Assembly (NCBI GenBank): GCA_014379815.1
Contig: JACMLA010000533.1
Coordinates: 1 to 12,966 of the forward strand
Length of the DNA stretch: 12,966 nucleotides
Origin: Bryobacteraceae bacterium
Lineage (GTDB): Bacteria > Acidobacteriota > Terriglobia > Bryobacterales > Bryobacteraceae
Direction of reading: 5' to 3'
Numbering within the stretch: the first letter of the stretch is position 1; every line of letters starts with the position of its first letter. Shown here piece by piece: positions 1 through 6,463 of the stretch. The notes beneath the pieces were generated by a model. The model was given only the letters and a program-made list of their open reading frames with translations, was not told where the DNA came from and made no database searches. Both the position numbers and the translations under genes were made by a program.

Positions 1-17
1 AACTTGGGCAGCTCAGC

Positions 18-338
18 CTACGCGAAGTTGATGTTGGCGGAAAGACCTGACGGGCCTGCGCGCTCAATCAAGCCTAAAAGGGCAGCGCGCTCGGCGGCGC
101 GAGTGCGGCGCCGGATGACGATGATGATGCCGTGATGCGGCTTGACCTGCGCGAGCCGGAGGAAATCATCTCTATTGCAGGTAATGAGAATGCAGCCCCG
201 GTCGTAGGAGAAGTCAAGGACCGCATCGTCGGGACTGTCCGCTGGAAGGGCTTGACGAAGAAAAGTCACTTCGTGGCCCAGTTGGATCAGTAGAAAGCTG
301 AGATCATCTGGGACGTCATGATCCAACAGGAAGTTCAT
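18..338 (-). CDS. DUF5615 PIN-like (Mut7-C-type) toxin candidate
   Basis: This 106-residue protein resembles the DUF5615/Mut7-C PIN-like family, which is often paired with DUF433 proteins as putative toxin-antitoxin modules; a nuclease role is inferred from the fold. Visible features are an N-terminal FLLDHDVP (residues 3-10, acidic D6 and D8), LGHEVTFLR (20-28), an SPDDAVLDFSYDRG stretch (35-48) and an ITCNRDDF motif (52-59). This spacing of acidic clusters is what PIN-like folds use to bind metal. Its ATG overlaps the stop of the upstream DUF433 gene by four bases (ATGA, 335-338), so it is probably translated by coupling and has no Shine-Dalgarno of its own. The length is normal for the family and no truncation is seen. 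Family assignment is fairly secure, while toxicity and substrate are unknown. Confidence 0.82.
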   Translation of the reverse strand: MNFLLDHDVPDDLSFLLIQLGHEVTFLRQALPADSPDDAVLDFSYDRGCILITCNRDDFLRLAQVKPHHGIIIVIRRRTRAAERAALLGLIERAGPSGLSANINFA

Positions 339-598
339 TCCGCGGCAGGAGCCATCTGGCGGGCGACAAGGAGGTCGATTTCGCCGCGGTGGTCTTCATA
401 ATACGATAGGCACTCGAAAATCTGGGCGCGCGTAAGTTGTGGAAAACAGTTCTGTCGGAGTGAGTCGACGGTCTCGCCATTTTGGAGCAGGCCGATCACG
501 TCATGCACTCCGATACGCGTACCTTCGACTGCGGCGTTGCCGCTGCGAACGCCGACGGTACGGATGATGTAGCGGTAGCGCTGGGAGACGGAGTCCAT
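335..598 (-). CDS. DUF433 family antitoxin-type protein
   Basis: An 87-residue protein with the DUF433 signature: an AAVEGTRIGVHDVIGLLQNGET core (about residues 22-43), followed by a PQLTRAQIFECLSYYEDH helix (about 53-70). DUF433 proteins are winged-helix/HTH-like and commonly sit directly upstream of a DUF5615 partner as the presumed antitoxin and autorepressor. It is the first gene of the pair, matching the usual antitoxin-first order, and its TGA overlaps the next ATG. No Shine-Dalgarno precedes the ATG at 598. A TTGACA/TACCAT promoter lies so close that transcription should begin at or next to the start codon, which argues for a leaderless message. The antitoxin role is inferred from family and position. 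Confidence 0.82.
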   Translation of the reverse strand: MDSVSQRYRYIIRTVGVRSGNAAVEGTRIGVHDVIGLLQNGETVDSLRQNCFPQLTRAQIFECLSYYEDHRGEIDLLVARQMAPAAE

Positions 599-604
599 AC
601 CCAG

Positions 605-633
605 ATGGTAAAGGGGGCATCGGGGAGTGTCAA
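605..633 (-). promoter_or_regulatory. Sigma70-like promoter of the DUF433/DUF5615 pair
   Basis: On the minus strand a perfect TTGACA (633-628) is followed after exactly 17 bases by TACCAT (610-605). Counting about seven bases on places the transcription start at roughly position 598, the A of the DUF433 ATG. The predicted transcript therefore has essentially no leader, consistent with the absence of a ribosome binding site. The -10 element matches consensus at four of six positions, including the key first A and last T. Confidence 0.6.
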
Positions 634-821
634 CGGGTAGCCTTCAGTGCTTAGTCTCCAGCGTGTCAAGGCGTACCAACGCCCCAGCGTGCGAATGTCC
701 CTGTGCGACGCTCCGCCCGAGTGGTCGGCCATCCTGAAGTTGGCCAGAAAATAATTTGTAAAGCCAGCTCGAGCGTCGGTTGAGGTCGCCGGTAACCGAA
801 AATTGTGCAGAGCAGGATCGA

Positions 822-874
822 GTTCGAATCCCGACTAGAGTTTTTATGGTTGGCTCCCCGGCAGGGATTCGAAC
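822..874. repeat. 11-bp inverted repeat pairing the tRNA-Gln T-arm with a copy outside the gene
   Basis: GTTCGAATCCC at 822-832 is the exact reverse complement of GGGATTCGAAC at 864-874, which is the T-loop and 3' T-stem of the minus-strand tRNA-Gln. The outer copy lies about 20 bases past the tRNA 3' end. It could be the leftover 3' part of another tRNA on the plus strand, but no acceptor or anticodon arm can be folded around it, so it is not annotated as a tRNA. Confidence 0.7.
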
Positions 875-924
875 CATGATTCACGGCTCCAAAGGCCGCT
901 GTCCTACCATTAGACGACCGGGGA
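851..924 (-). tRNA. tRNA-Gln (anticodon TTG)
   Basis: Reading the minus strand, the acceptor TCCCCGG pairs perfectly with CCGGGGA, followed by discriminator G and a genomically encoded CCA (853-851). The D-arm region has GTCTAATGGTAGGAC. The anticodon stem GCGGC/GCCGT (one G-U) closes the loop CTTTGGA, giving anticodon TTG, which reads CAA and CAG glutamine codons. The T-arm contains the standard TTCGAAT loop. The gene lies 61 bases beyond the response regulator stop and may be transcribed from its own promoter or by readthrough. The 74-nt length including CCA is normal. Confidence 0.96.
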
Positions 925-934
925 ATGTACTTCG

Positions 935-943
935 AGTGTAGCA
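935..943 (-). promoter_or_regulatory. Extended -10 element likely driving tRNA-Gln
   Basis: On the minus strand TGC followed by TACACT (TGn extended -10 form) ends eleven bases before the tRNA 5' end. No convincing -35 hexamer lies 16-18 bases upstream, so the call rests on the extended -10 and its position alone. Confidence 0.4.
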
Positions 944-985
944 GCAGGTGCCATTGCAATTTGCACCGATTTGCCCCGCCAGCAC

Positions 986-1693
986 TCAGTTTCCTGAGAC
1001 GAAACGGTAACCCACACCACGCACGGTCATCAGGTGTTTTGGAGAGGTCGGCTCGTCTTCTATATGCCTGCGCAACCGGACGATGAAATTGTCTATCGCC
1101 CTTGTGTCCGTGTCTTCCCGCAATCCCCAGATCTTGTCCAGGATGACTGCCCGGGACACGGCCTGTCCTTCGCGGTCGATCAGAAAGCGAAGAAGATTCG
1201 CTTCCATCAGGGTGAGCTGGAGGGACTCACCGCCGACCCGTAACTGCAGATTATCGAAGTCGATCGTTTTACCCGCAAACTCGAACACGTCGCGTGCAGG
1301 CGGAGCGGCCTGCTTCTGAGCCCACGCCGTACGGCGCAGGAGACTACGAATCCTCGCGATTAGAATCGTCAACTCGAACGGTTTCGCAAGGTAGTCGTCG
1401 GCACCAGCTTCGAAGCCTCTCAGAATATCTTCGGGACGGCTCCTCGCGGTTAGCATCAATGTCGGGATCAGAACGCCTTGCTCCCGCAGACCAGCTATTA
1501 CGGAAAAGCCGTCGAGACCTGGCAGCATCACGTCTAGCACCATAAGGTCGAAACCATGTTCCGGTTGCGCCAGTAAAGCCAGCGCCTGGTCGCCCGACTC
1601 TTCGATAGTGGCCTGATAGCCTTCTGCTTCCAGATTGAAACGCAGTCCCTCCGCAAGATGACTTTCATCTTCCACGATCAGGATGCGATTCAT
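986..1693 (-). CDS. OmpR/PhoB-family response regulator
   Basis: A 235-residue cytoplasmic DNA-binding response regulator. The receiver domain spans about residues 1-120 with the acidic pair E8/D9, phospho-acceptor D54 (in LMVLDVMLPGLDG), T82 and the invariant K104 (YLAKPF). A short linker leads to a C-terminal winged-helix domain (about 135-235) with the typical LTLMEANLLRFL, DNFIVRLRRHIE and VRGVGYRF blocks. The start is the ATG overlapping the kinase stop by four bases (1690-1693), which implies translational coupling and a cognate pair. Targets are not shown directly. A 7-4-7 direct-repeat box at the upstream desaturase promoter (3605-3622) is the natural candidate, since this subfamily binds tandem repeats with an 11-bp period. 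The length is normal and all key residues are present. Confidence 0.96.
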   Translation of the reverse strand: MNRILIVEDESHLAEGLRFNLEAEGYQATIEESGDQALALLAQPEHGFDLMVLDVMLPGLDGFSVIAGLREQGVLIPTLMLTARSRPEDILRGFEAGADDYLAKPFELTILIARIRSLLRRTAWAQKQAAPPARDVFEFAGKTIDFDNLQLRVGGESLQLTLMEANLLRFLIDREGQAVSRAVILDKIWGLREDTDTRAIDNFIVRLRRHIEDEPTSPKHLMTVRGVGYRFVSGN

Positions 1694-2592
1694 GCGTTGC
1701 GGGCGGCGGGCAACTCCATGGTGAACGTGCTTCCCTGCCCCGGTCCATCGCTCTCAGCCCATGCGCGACCGCCGTGACGCTCCGCGACGGACCTGACGAT
1801 GAAGAGACCAAGGCCGGTTCCTTTCACACGCAGAGCAATGCCAGAAGGCACACGATAGAAGCGTCGGAAAATTCTCTTCAGTTCAGAAGGTGGGATGCCC
1901 ACTCCGGAGTCACGTACCCGGACAGCCACGTGGTTCGAGCCTGTTGACGCCAGCTCTGCCGCGATATGGACGGTGCTGCCGCTGTACTTGATCGCGTTGT
2001 CGAGCAGGTTGGATACGGCTGCTTTCAGTTCATCGATATCGCCTGTGACCACGGAACGACCGCCCGACAGATCGGCGAACTCGACCGATCCTTTCTGTAA
2101 CTGATGACGCAAGCGGCTGAGTTCCACGCATTCCGAGACCAGATCGTGAAGATCGATTCTCGATTGCAGCGAAGGTTTGGAGTTGGAAGTTCGGGCAGCT
2201 CGCAGAACTTGTTCGATGGTCCCCATAAGGCGGTCCGAATCGGCCAGCATGATGTCATAGAACTCGCGCTGCTTAGCTTCGGTCACGTTCCTCGACTGCA
2301 GCGTTTGCAGGTACAGCCGCATGGAAGCCACAGGAGTCTTCAGCTCATGCGTGACTGCGTTGATAAACGCGTCGTGATGCTCATTCCGGCGGATCTCACG
2401 AATGAGAAAAATCGTGTTGAGGACTACCCCGGTAATAATCAGACCGAAGAAAACTACGCCGAGAACAAGTAGAAGACCGGTGCGCCAGTTTAGCAGGATC
2501 CAGGTGATGTTCAGTGCAATGGTAAGGATTACCACGCATACACCGAGCGTAATGAAGACCGCCTTCGCTTTCCGGCGACCGCCTTTCACCAT
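1690..2592 (-). CDS. Sensor histidine kinase with two membrane helices and almost no extracytoplasmic part
   Basis: A 300-residue HisKA-type kinase partnered with the following response regulator. Two hydrophobic helices (about 11-34 and 39-64) are separated by only four or five residues (NWRTG), so there is no periplasmic sensor domain and the signal is probably sensed in or at the membrane. H-box FINAVTHELKTP has the phospho-accepting H82. The C-terminal ATPase domain shows NLLDNAIKYS (N box), VRDSGVGIP (G1), FRRFYR (F box) and GTGLGLF (G2). I chose the ATG at 2592. The frame stays open to 2775, but that extension would overlap the desaturase end, is not hydrophobic, and does not resemble a kinase N-terminus. 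The Shine-Dalgarno is weak (GGAACC). The gene sits 89 bases after the desaturase on the same strand, and the stop overlaps the regulator start. Confidence 0.93.
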   Translation of the reverse strand: MVKGGRRKAKAVFITLGVCVVILTIALNITWILLNWRTGLLLVLGVVFFGLIITGVVLNTIFLIREIRRNEHHDAFINAVTHELKTPVASMRLYLQTLQSRNVTEAKQREFYDIMLADSDRLMGTIEQVLRAARTSNSKPSLQSRIDLHDLVSECVELSRLRHQLQKGSVEFADLSGGRSVVTGDIDELKAAVSNLLDNAIKYSGSTVHIAAELASTGSNHVAVRVRDSGVGIPPSELKRIFRRFYRVPSGIALRVKGTGLGLFIVRSVAERHGGRAWAESDGPGQGSTFTMELPAARNA

Positions 2593-2681
2593 GGTTCCAG
2601 TGTAGTAGGAGAGGTGAGAGAGTGCAGGGCGCTCGTCTCTGGAGTGCTGCAGGTAACGAACGCCCGAGATTACAGCGGAGA

Positions 2682-3554
2682 TCAGGCGGCGACCTTCTCC
2701 GACGTGCCCGCGATGGGCTGCTTGGGATGGGCTACCTTGATGTTCTTCGCGATTCCCAGTTTGCCAAGCAGCCAAATCTCAATCCATGTAACGTCCAGCT
2801 CGTACCATGCAAGACCGTGACGGGCCGATGTCGGGTGAGCGTGGTGGTTATTGTGCCAGCCTTCGCCGAAAGTCAGCAGGGCTACCCACCAGTTGTTTCT
2901 GGAATCGTCCCGCGTGTCAAACCGCCGTTCTCCCCACATGTGCGTTACCGAATTGACCATCCACGTGAAGTGATGCCCAAGCGTGACGCGCAGAAAGATA
3001 CCCCAGAGAACCATGGAAGCTGCACCGTACAGGCCTCCGGTCACAGCCCCGATGCCCATCAGCACAAACCCAAGCGTGGTCAGCGGAATCCAGTGATATG
3101 AATTCATCCAGCGGTGGAAAGGATCACGCGCAAGGTCGGGAGCATACTTGCTCATCGCTTTGGTCTCGTTGTGGAAGCCCTGTCCAAAAACCATCCACAG
3201 GATGTGAGCCCACCACCCACCTTCGCGCGGGCTGTGAGGATCGCCCTCTTTGTCCGAGTGCTGGTGATGAATGCGATGCGTTCCAACCCAGAAGATCGGC
3301 CCGCCTTCGAGCGCAATCGTCGCGCATGTCGTAAGGAAATATTCGACTACCTTCGGAACTTTGTAGGCACGATGGGTCAACAGACGGTGGTAGCCCATTC
3401 CAATGCCGAGAGACAGAGCCAGCCAGTTCAGAAAAATGGCTGTCCAGAAGGCCTGCCACGAGAAAAAGAACAGAGCAGCAACCGCGAGGACATGGAAGAT
3501 TGCTATTGCAATCGCCGTGACCGTGTTGAGTTTTTGGTATCGGGTATCAGTCAT
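2682..3554 (-). CDS. Membrane fatty-acid (acyl-CoA/acyl-lipid delta-9-type) desaturase
   Basis: A 290-residue integral-membrane di-iron desaturase that introduces a double bond into acyl chains. It has the three histidine boxes of the family: HRLLTH (H56-H61), HRIHHQHSD (H93-H99) and HNNHH (234-238). Hydrophobic segments lie near 12-50, 70-90 and 150-195. The tryptophan-rich WWAHILWM and GEGWHNNHHAHP contexts are typical of stearoyl-CoA desaturase-like bacterial proteins. The length fits the short bacterial type without a fused cytochrome b5. The ATG at 3554 has only a weak, distant AGGCG ribosome binding sequence. It is the first gene of a likely desaturase-kinase-regulator unit and has its own 94-bp upstream region with a repeat box. 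Regiospecificity (delta-9) is the usual family activity, not something the sequence proves. Confidence 0.94.
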   Translation of the reverse strand: MTDTRYQKLNTVTAIAIAIFHVLAVAALFFFSWQAFWTAIFLNWLALSLGIGMGYHRLLTHRAYKVPKVVEYFLTTCATIALEGGPIFWVGTHRIHHQHSDKEGDPHSPREGGWWAHILWMVFGQGFHNETKAMSKYAPDLARDPFHRWMNSYHWIPLTTLGFVLMGIGAVTGGLYGAASMVLWGIFLRVTLGHHFTWMVNSVTHMWGERRFDTRDDSRNNWWVALLTFGEGWHNNHHAHPTSARHGLAWYELDVTWIEIWLLGKLGIAKNIKVAHPKQPIAGTSEKVAA

Positions 3555-3602
3555 CGAAAAGTTTGTCGCCTGAACCCAAGCTAACAGGAAGCCGGTGCGT
3601 GT

Positions 3603-3622
3603 ATTGTAAGACTTCTGTAAGA
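3603..3622 (-). promoter_or_regulatory. Direct-repeat operator overlapping a -10 element upstream of the desaturase
   Basis: On the minus strand TCTTACA-GAAG-TCTTACA occupies 3622-3605: two perfect 7-mers with a 4-bp spacer, giving an 11-bp period. The second repeat runs into a good -10 hexamer TACAAT (3608-3603), about 50 bases before the desaturase ATG. No good -35 is seen at 16-18 bp. One period further upstream the sequence CGTTATT shares only the central TTA. The 7-4-7 layout is that of PhoB/OmpR-type boxes. Overlap with the -10 would suggest repression if TACAAT is the true -10. Confidence 0.5.
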
Positions 3623-3648
3623 GGCAAATAACGAGTGTTCTCTTTCAC

Positions 3649-4470
3649 TTACACGGTCACGGATGTCTCCTGACCGAGGTAGTGAATTTCGGACTCCAGT
3701 TCGCCACTGCTCAGGATCTGCTGTACATCATGCAGAAACTTTGACGCCCCGAGTCCGTTCCAGACCCGGTGATCAAATGTGGCTGCCACGTTGGCCGCGA
3801 GCTTCACGACGAGCTGACCCTTTTCAACTGCTGGGCGTTGCCGCACAGCCCCCATGCCGATGATCGTGCCTACGAAAGGATTGAGAGGTGCAAAGAAATC
3901 GACTGTCGGGAGACACGATACCTGAACCGTACCCATGTGCCGCTGCCGCCAGCGTATGTTTGTCACGAAGCGCCGGATGACTTTGCGCCGCAGCCAGCCT
4001 ATGCGGAGCAGTGGACCAAAACGATCGAGTTGCCGGAGAACCTCTGGCTGGGGCCGGCGAAGCGCTTCCGCTTGTCTGGTCATTTCACTCGCGACATCTT
4101 GCAAATTGCTCCGGCCAACATCGAGCAGATGCATGGACAGGGGACAAAAAGAAACTCCGGTTCCTCCGACCGGGACCGTGATGTCCACCCTGCCAGGCGT
4201 CAGCCTGTGTCGCGAATTTGTCATCACGTGTTCCGGGCCCATTCGATGGAGTGCCAGTCCAACTGCCCGCACCAGCAAGGTCACGTAGGTCAACCTGAGG
4301 CCGTGAGTTTTTGCTTTTGCGATCAGCGCGGCGCAGCTCTCCATACTGACTTCCTGAGACAAAAGGAAGCCCGGAAGAGGAGCGGCGCTGAACAGCTCGT
4401 AGAAATACAATTCTGTGGGCTGGAGCGGATCCAGCCGGTCTCGCGGAGGCGACGCAGAATCCGGCGTCAT
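3649..4470 (-). CDS. Stand-alone 2-oxoacid dehydrogenase-type acyltransferase (E2 catalytic domain-like)
   Basis: A 273-residue protein matching the catalytic domain of dihydrolipoyl acyltransferases (E2, chloramphenicol-acetyltransferase fold). It has no lipoyl or subunit-binding domain and no neighbouring E1 or E3 gene. The core block VDFFAPLNPFVGTIIGMG (190-207) is followed by ERP-like QRPAVEKGQLVVK (211-223) and AATFDHRVWNG (229-239). The canonical motif is DHRxxDG. The catalytic His is kept (H234), but the Asp is replaced by Asn (N238, codon AAC read directly). The central part (140-180) is unusually Arg-rich. The ATG overlaps the glycosyltransferase stop (ATGA, 4467-4470), so the two are translationally coupled. 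The likely role is acyl transfer from a CoA or thioester donor onto a product of the upstream glycosyltransferase. That is inference; the substrate is unknown, and loss of activity is also possible. Confidence 0.8.
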   Translation of the reverse strand: MTPDSASPPRDRLDPLQPTELYFYELFSAAPLPGFLLSQEVSMESCAALIAKAKTHGLRLTYVTLLVRAVGLALHRMGPEHVMTNSRHRLTPGRVDITVPVGGTGVSFCPLSMHLLDVGRSNLQDVASEMTRQAEALRRPQPEVLRQLDRFGPLLRIGWLRRKVIRRFVTNIRWRQRHMGTVQVSCLPTVDFFAPLNPFVGTIIGMGAVRQRPAVEKGQLVVKLAANVAATFDHRVWNGLGASKFLHDVQQILSSGELESEIHYLGQETSVTV

Positions 4471-5780
4471 AGACCGTTCCTGTGAGCGCGCGCCAACTTC
4501 CGATTCGCCTCGTATAACACCGGCCTCTTTGTTGCGATTACCTGTTCTACGATCTCGACGGCACGACCTAAGCCGTCGAACGAGTTTATGCGCTCTGCGA
4601 CCTTTGCCGCTGCCGCACGATATGTTTTGCCTTCCAGAACTGTCTGGACCAGCGAACGTAATCTGCCGGCTTCGAGGTTTCGGAACGGTAATGTCTCACC
4701 CGCCCCCAGCCATCTGGTACGAGCTGCCACTCCGGGCTGATCGTTAGCAACAGGAATGGATACCAGAGGTACACCGTTTGACAGAGACTCCAGTGTCGTG
4801 TTCAGGCCCGCATGCGTGATGGTCAGACTGGCTCGCGCGAGCAAATCCAGCTGCGGCGCATAGGCAACTACGATCGGATCTCCGGGGAGCTTACCGAGCT
4901 CCTCGGGGTGGCTGCCGCCTCCGAGCGAGATCACCAGCTGCGCATCTACGGTGGTGCACGCGGTTGCAATCTCCCGAAACACTTGCCCGACACGATTCTG
5001 CAGGGTCCCCATCGAGGCATAGATCATGCGCTGCCCGGTCAGCTTCTCATATGGGAAAGGAACCGGCTTTCTCTCCTGCTGGCTGTAAAACGGCCCGGTG
5101 TAGTGAAACTGCCGGGGCAAATCCCGCCTCGGAAAGTCGAAGAAGGCTGGCTGCTGACTTACGTGAGCCCATGGCGAAGACCAGTCATTCACGGTTCGAC
5201 TGGGCGGAAGACCCCAGAGGAGGCGCTGGTCTGTAAGGACCTTATGGCAGGAGGTCATCAGCCGGCGTTGCAGCCAGTACCCGGCCTGATTCCGGACGCG
5301 CGCCGGGTAGTCCGCTGTATACGACCACGGAGTGAAAACGGGGGGCACGTCTGGCTCGTTGAGCAGCACCAGCGCACTCGACACAGTAACAAATGGCATC
5401 TGCATGTGCTCCGCAACGGCGGTTCCCCCACCTTCCAGCTCATCGACAAGGAGAAAATCAACTCCGGACGCACGGATTGCGTCCGGGATCTCCATGAGCC
5501 AGACTTTCGTTTTGCGGACGAAATTCCCCAGTGTGAGGCGAAACGCAGCGAGACCCTGCAACGAACCAAGTTTTTCGTAAAAACGCTTTGTAGATCCTGC
5601 GGGGAATTCGTCAGATCCCACCATCCAGAAGCCAAGTCCGGTCTGTCGGATTGCGGCTTCCGCGTCAGGGAGATGGAATATGGTAACCCGGTGCCCCCTC
5701 CCCTGAAGTTTTCGTCCGAGGCTGGCAAGTGGGTTCAGGTGCCCAGGCACAGCCGGACACACAATTCCTATGTGGCTCAT
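4467..5780 (-). CDS. GT1-family glycosyltransferase (MGT/CrtX-like)
   Basis: A 437-residue GT-B glycosyltransferase of the UDP-sugar-using GT1 family. The N-terminal acceptor domain starts SHIGIVCPAVPGHLNPLASLG with the family catalytic His at H14. A mid-protein YASMGTL (254-260) opens the donor domain, followed by VAYAPQLDLLARASLTITHAGLNTTLES (305-332) and PVANDQPG (343-350), which is the nucleotide-sugar binding region. It looks most like bacterial macrolide/zeaxanthin-type glycosyltransferases, but no carotenoid genes are nearby, so the acceptor is unknown. No Shine-Dalgarno precedes the ATG at 5780. A TACAAT hexamer lies only about ten bases upstream, so the mRNA may be nearly leaderless. 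The gene is divergent from rplM and coupled to the acyltransferase. Length and motifs appear intact. Confidence 0.9.
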   Translation of the reverse strand: MSHIGIVCPAVPGHLNPLASLGRKLQGRGHRVTIFHLPDAEAAIRQTGLGFWMVGSDEFPAGSTKRFYEKLGSLQGLAAFRLTLGNFVRKTKVWLMEIPDAIRASGVDFLLVDELEGGGTAVAEHMQMPFVTVSSALVLLNEPDVPPVFTPWSYTADYPARVRNQAGYWLQRRLMTSCHKVLTDQRLLWGLPPSRTVNDWSSPWAHVSQQPAFFDFPRRDLPRQFHYTGPFYSQQERKPVPFPYEKLTGQRMIYASMGTLQNRVGQVFREIATACTTVDAQLVISLGGGSHPEELGKLPGDPIVVAYAPQLDLLARASLTITHAGLNTTLESLSNGVPLVSIPVANDQPGVAARTRWLGAGETLPFRNLEAGRLRSLVQTVLEGKTYRAAAAKVAERINSFDGLGRAVEIVEQVIATKRPVLYEANRKLARAHRNGL

Positions 5781-5790
5781 GAGGACTGCA

Positions 5791-5796
5791 ATTGTA
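5791..5796 (-). promoter_or_regulatory. Possible -10 for the glycosyltransferase operon
   Basis: TACAAT on the minus strand (5796-5791) lies ten bases before the glycosyltransferase ATG. The -35 region is poor (ATCCCA at 17 bp). If used, transcription would start around 5784 and leave a leader of only a few bases. The call is weak. Confidence 0.3.
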
Positions 5797-5875
5797 CCCC
5801 CGCAAATTTTGGCTGGGATGTCATACCGGCGGCCAGTTTTGATGGTATTTTGGAATCACACCAGCCCGGGTAAAT

Positions 5876-5937
5876 GTGGCGTCTAACGCAACCACCTGTG
5901 CCGCAGGCTCAGCCTGAGGCGTGGCGCGGTCTAACGC
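5876..5937. repeat. Imperfect direct repeat upstream of the rplM promoter
   Basis: GTGGCGTCTAACGC (5876-5889) recurs as GTGGCGCGGTCTAACGC (5921-5937), the same sequence with three bases inserted. GTCTAACGC itself is an exact 9-bp repeat. Between the copies lies a near-palindrome, CAGGCTCAGCCTG. The block sits immediately upstream of the -35 of rplM and could be a regulator site or simply a local duplication. Confidence 0.5.
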
Positions 5938-5939
5938 GT

Positions 5940-5968
5940 TTGACATAACCTTCTCACCTGGCTAAAAT
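5940..5968 (+). promoter_or_regulatory. Strong sigma70-like promoter for rplM-rpsI
   Basis: TTGACA (5940-5945) is followed by a 17-bp spacer and TAAAAT (5963-5968), giving eleven of twelve consensus positions. The predicted start near 5975 leaves a leader of about 30 bases containing GGAGAGAG (5990-5997), the ribosome binding site of rplM. This strength fits a ribosomal-protein operon. Confidence 0.85.
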
Positions 5969-6004
5969 CAGAGGTTTGTAAGGACCCACGGAGAGAGTCT
6001 GTCT

Positions 6005-6433
6005 ATGAATACCCCAATCCCATCCGGCGACAACTACCCCCGTAAGTGGTTTGTCCTGGATGCTGCGGAAGTCGTTCTTGGTCGTCTGGCCACGAAAGCC
6101 GCCATGGTGCTGATGGGCAAGCACAAAGCGAGTTATACGCCGTTCATCGATACGGGCGATCACATTATTGTTGTGAATGCAGAGAAGGTCCGGCTGACTG
6201 GTGCGAAAGAAGACCAGAAGCTGTATCGGACACACTCGGGTTATCCGGGAGGCCTGAAAGAAGTCCAGGCCAAACGAATGAGACAGAGACGGCCGGAGAG
6301 AATGCTGGAACTGGCAATTCAGGGTATGTTGCCCAAGACTAAAATGGGCAAGCAGATGTACCGCAAACTGAATGTGTATGCCGGCCCTAAGCATCCTCAT
6401 CAGGCACAACAGCCGCAGGATTTGAGCCTGTAA
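6005..6433 (+). CDS. rplM: 50S ribosomal protein L13
   Basis: A 142-residue L13, an early-assembling large-subunit protein. Family landmarks are KWFVLDAAEVVLGRLAT (14-30), GKHKASYTPFIDTGDHIIVVNAEKVRLTG (38-66), YRTHSGYPGGLK (74-85) and the C-terminal ERMLELAIQGMLPKTKMGKQMYRKLNVYAGPKHPH block. The start ATG is preceded by GGAGAGAG at a proper distance and by the strong promoter at 5940. rpsI follows after 30 bases, the near-universal bacterial rplM-rpsI order. The length is typical. Confidence 0.98.
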   Translation: MNTPIPSGDNYPRKWFVLDAAEVVLGRLATKAAMVLMGKHKASYTPFIDTGDHIIVVNAEKVRLTGAKEDQKLYRTHSGYPGGLKEVQAKRMRQRRPERMLELAIQGMLPKTKMGKQMYRKLNVYAGPKHPHQAQQPQDLSL

Positions 6434-6463
6434 GGCAGTCAGCAAGGCAGGAGAAGAGGCTTA

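Noticed and set aside
780..840. Second tRNA gene on the plus strand around the GTTCGAATCCC copy
   Set aside because: Only a T-loop-like segment is present; the T-stem has a mismatch and no acceptor, D or anticodon arm can be found upstream.
666..959. 97-codon minus-strand frame across the tRNA-Gln gene
   Set aside because: It is the tRNA read as protein (SSNGRTAAFGAVNHGSNP is a typical artefact).
2593..2775. N-terminal extension of the histidine kinase frame
   Set aside because: It would overlap the desaturase 3' end and encodes a non-hydrophobic segment unlike any kinase N-terminus; the ATG at 2592 directly precedes the first membrane helix.
4812..5873. 353-codon plus-strand open frame opposite the glycosyltransferase
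   Set aside because: The minus-strand frame has all GT1 motifs; the plus-strand translation has none.
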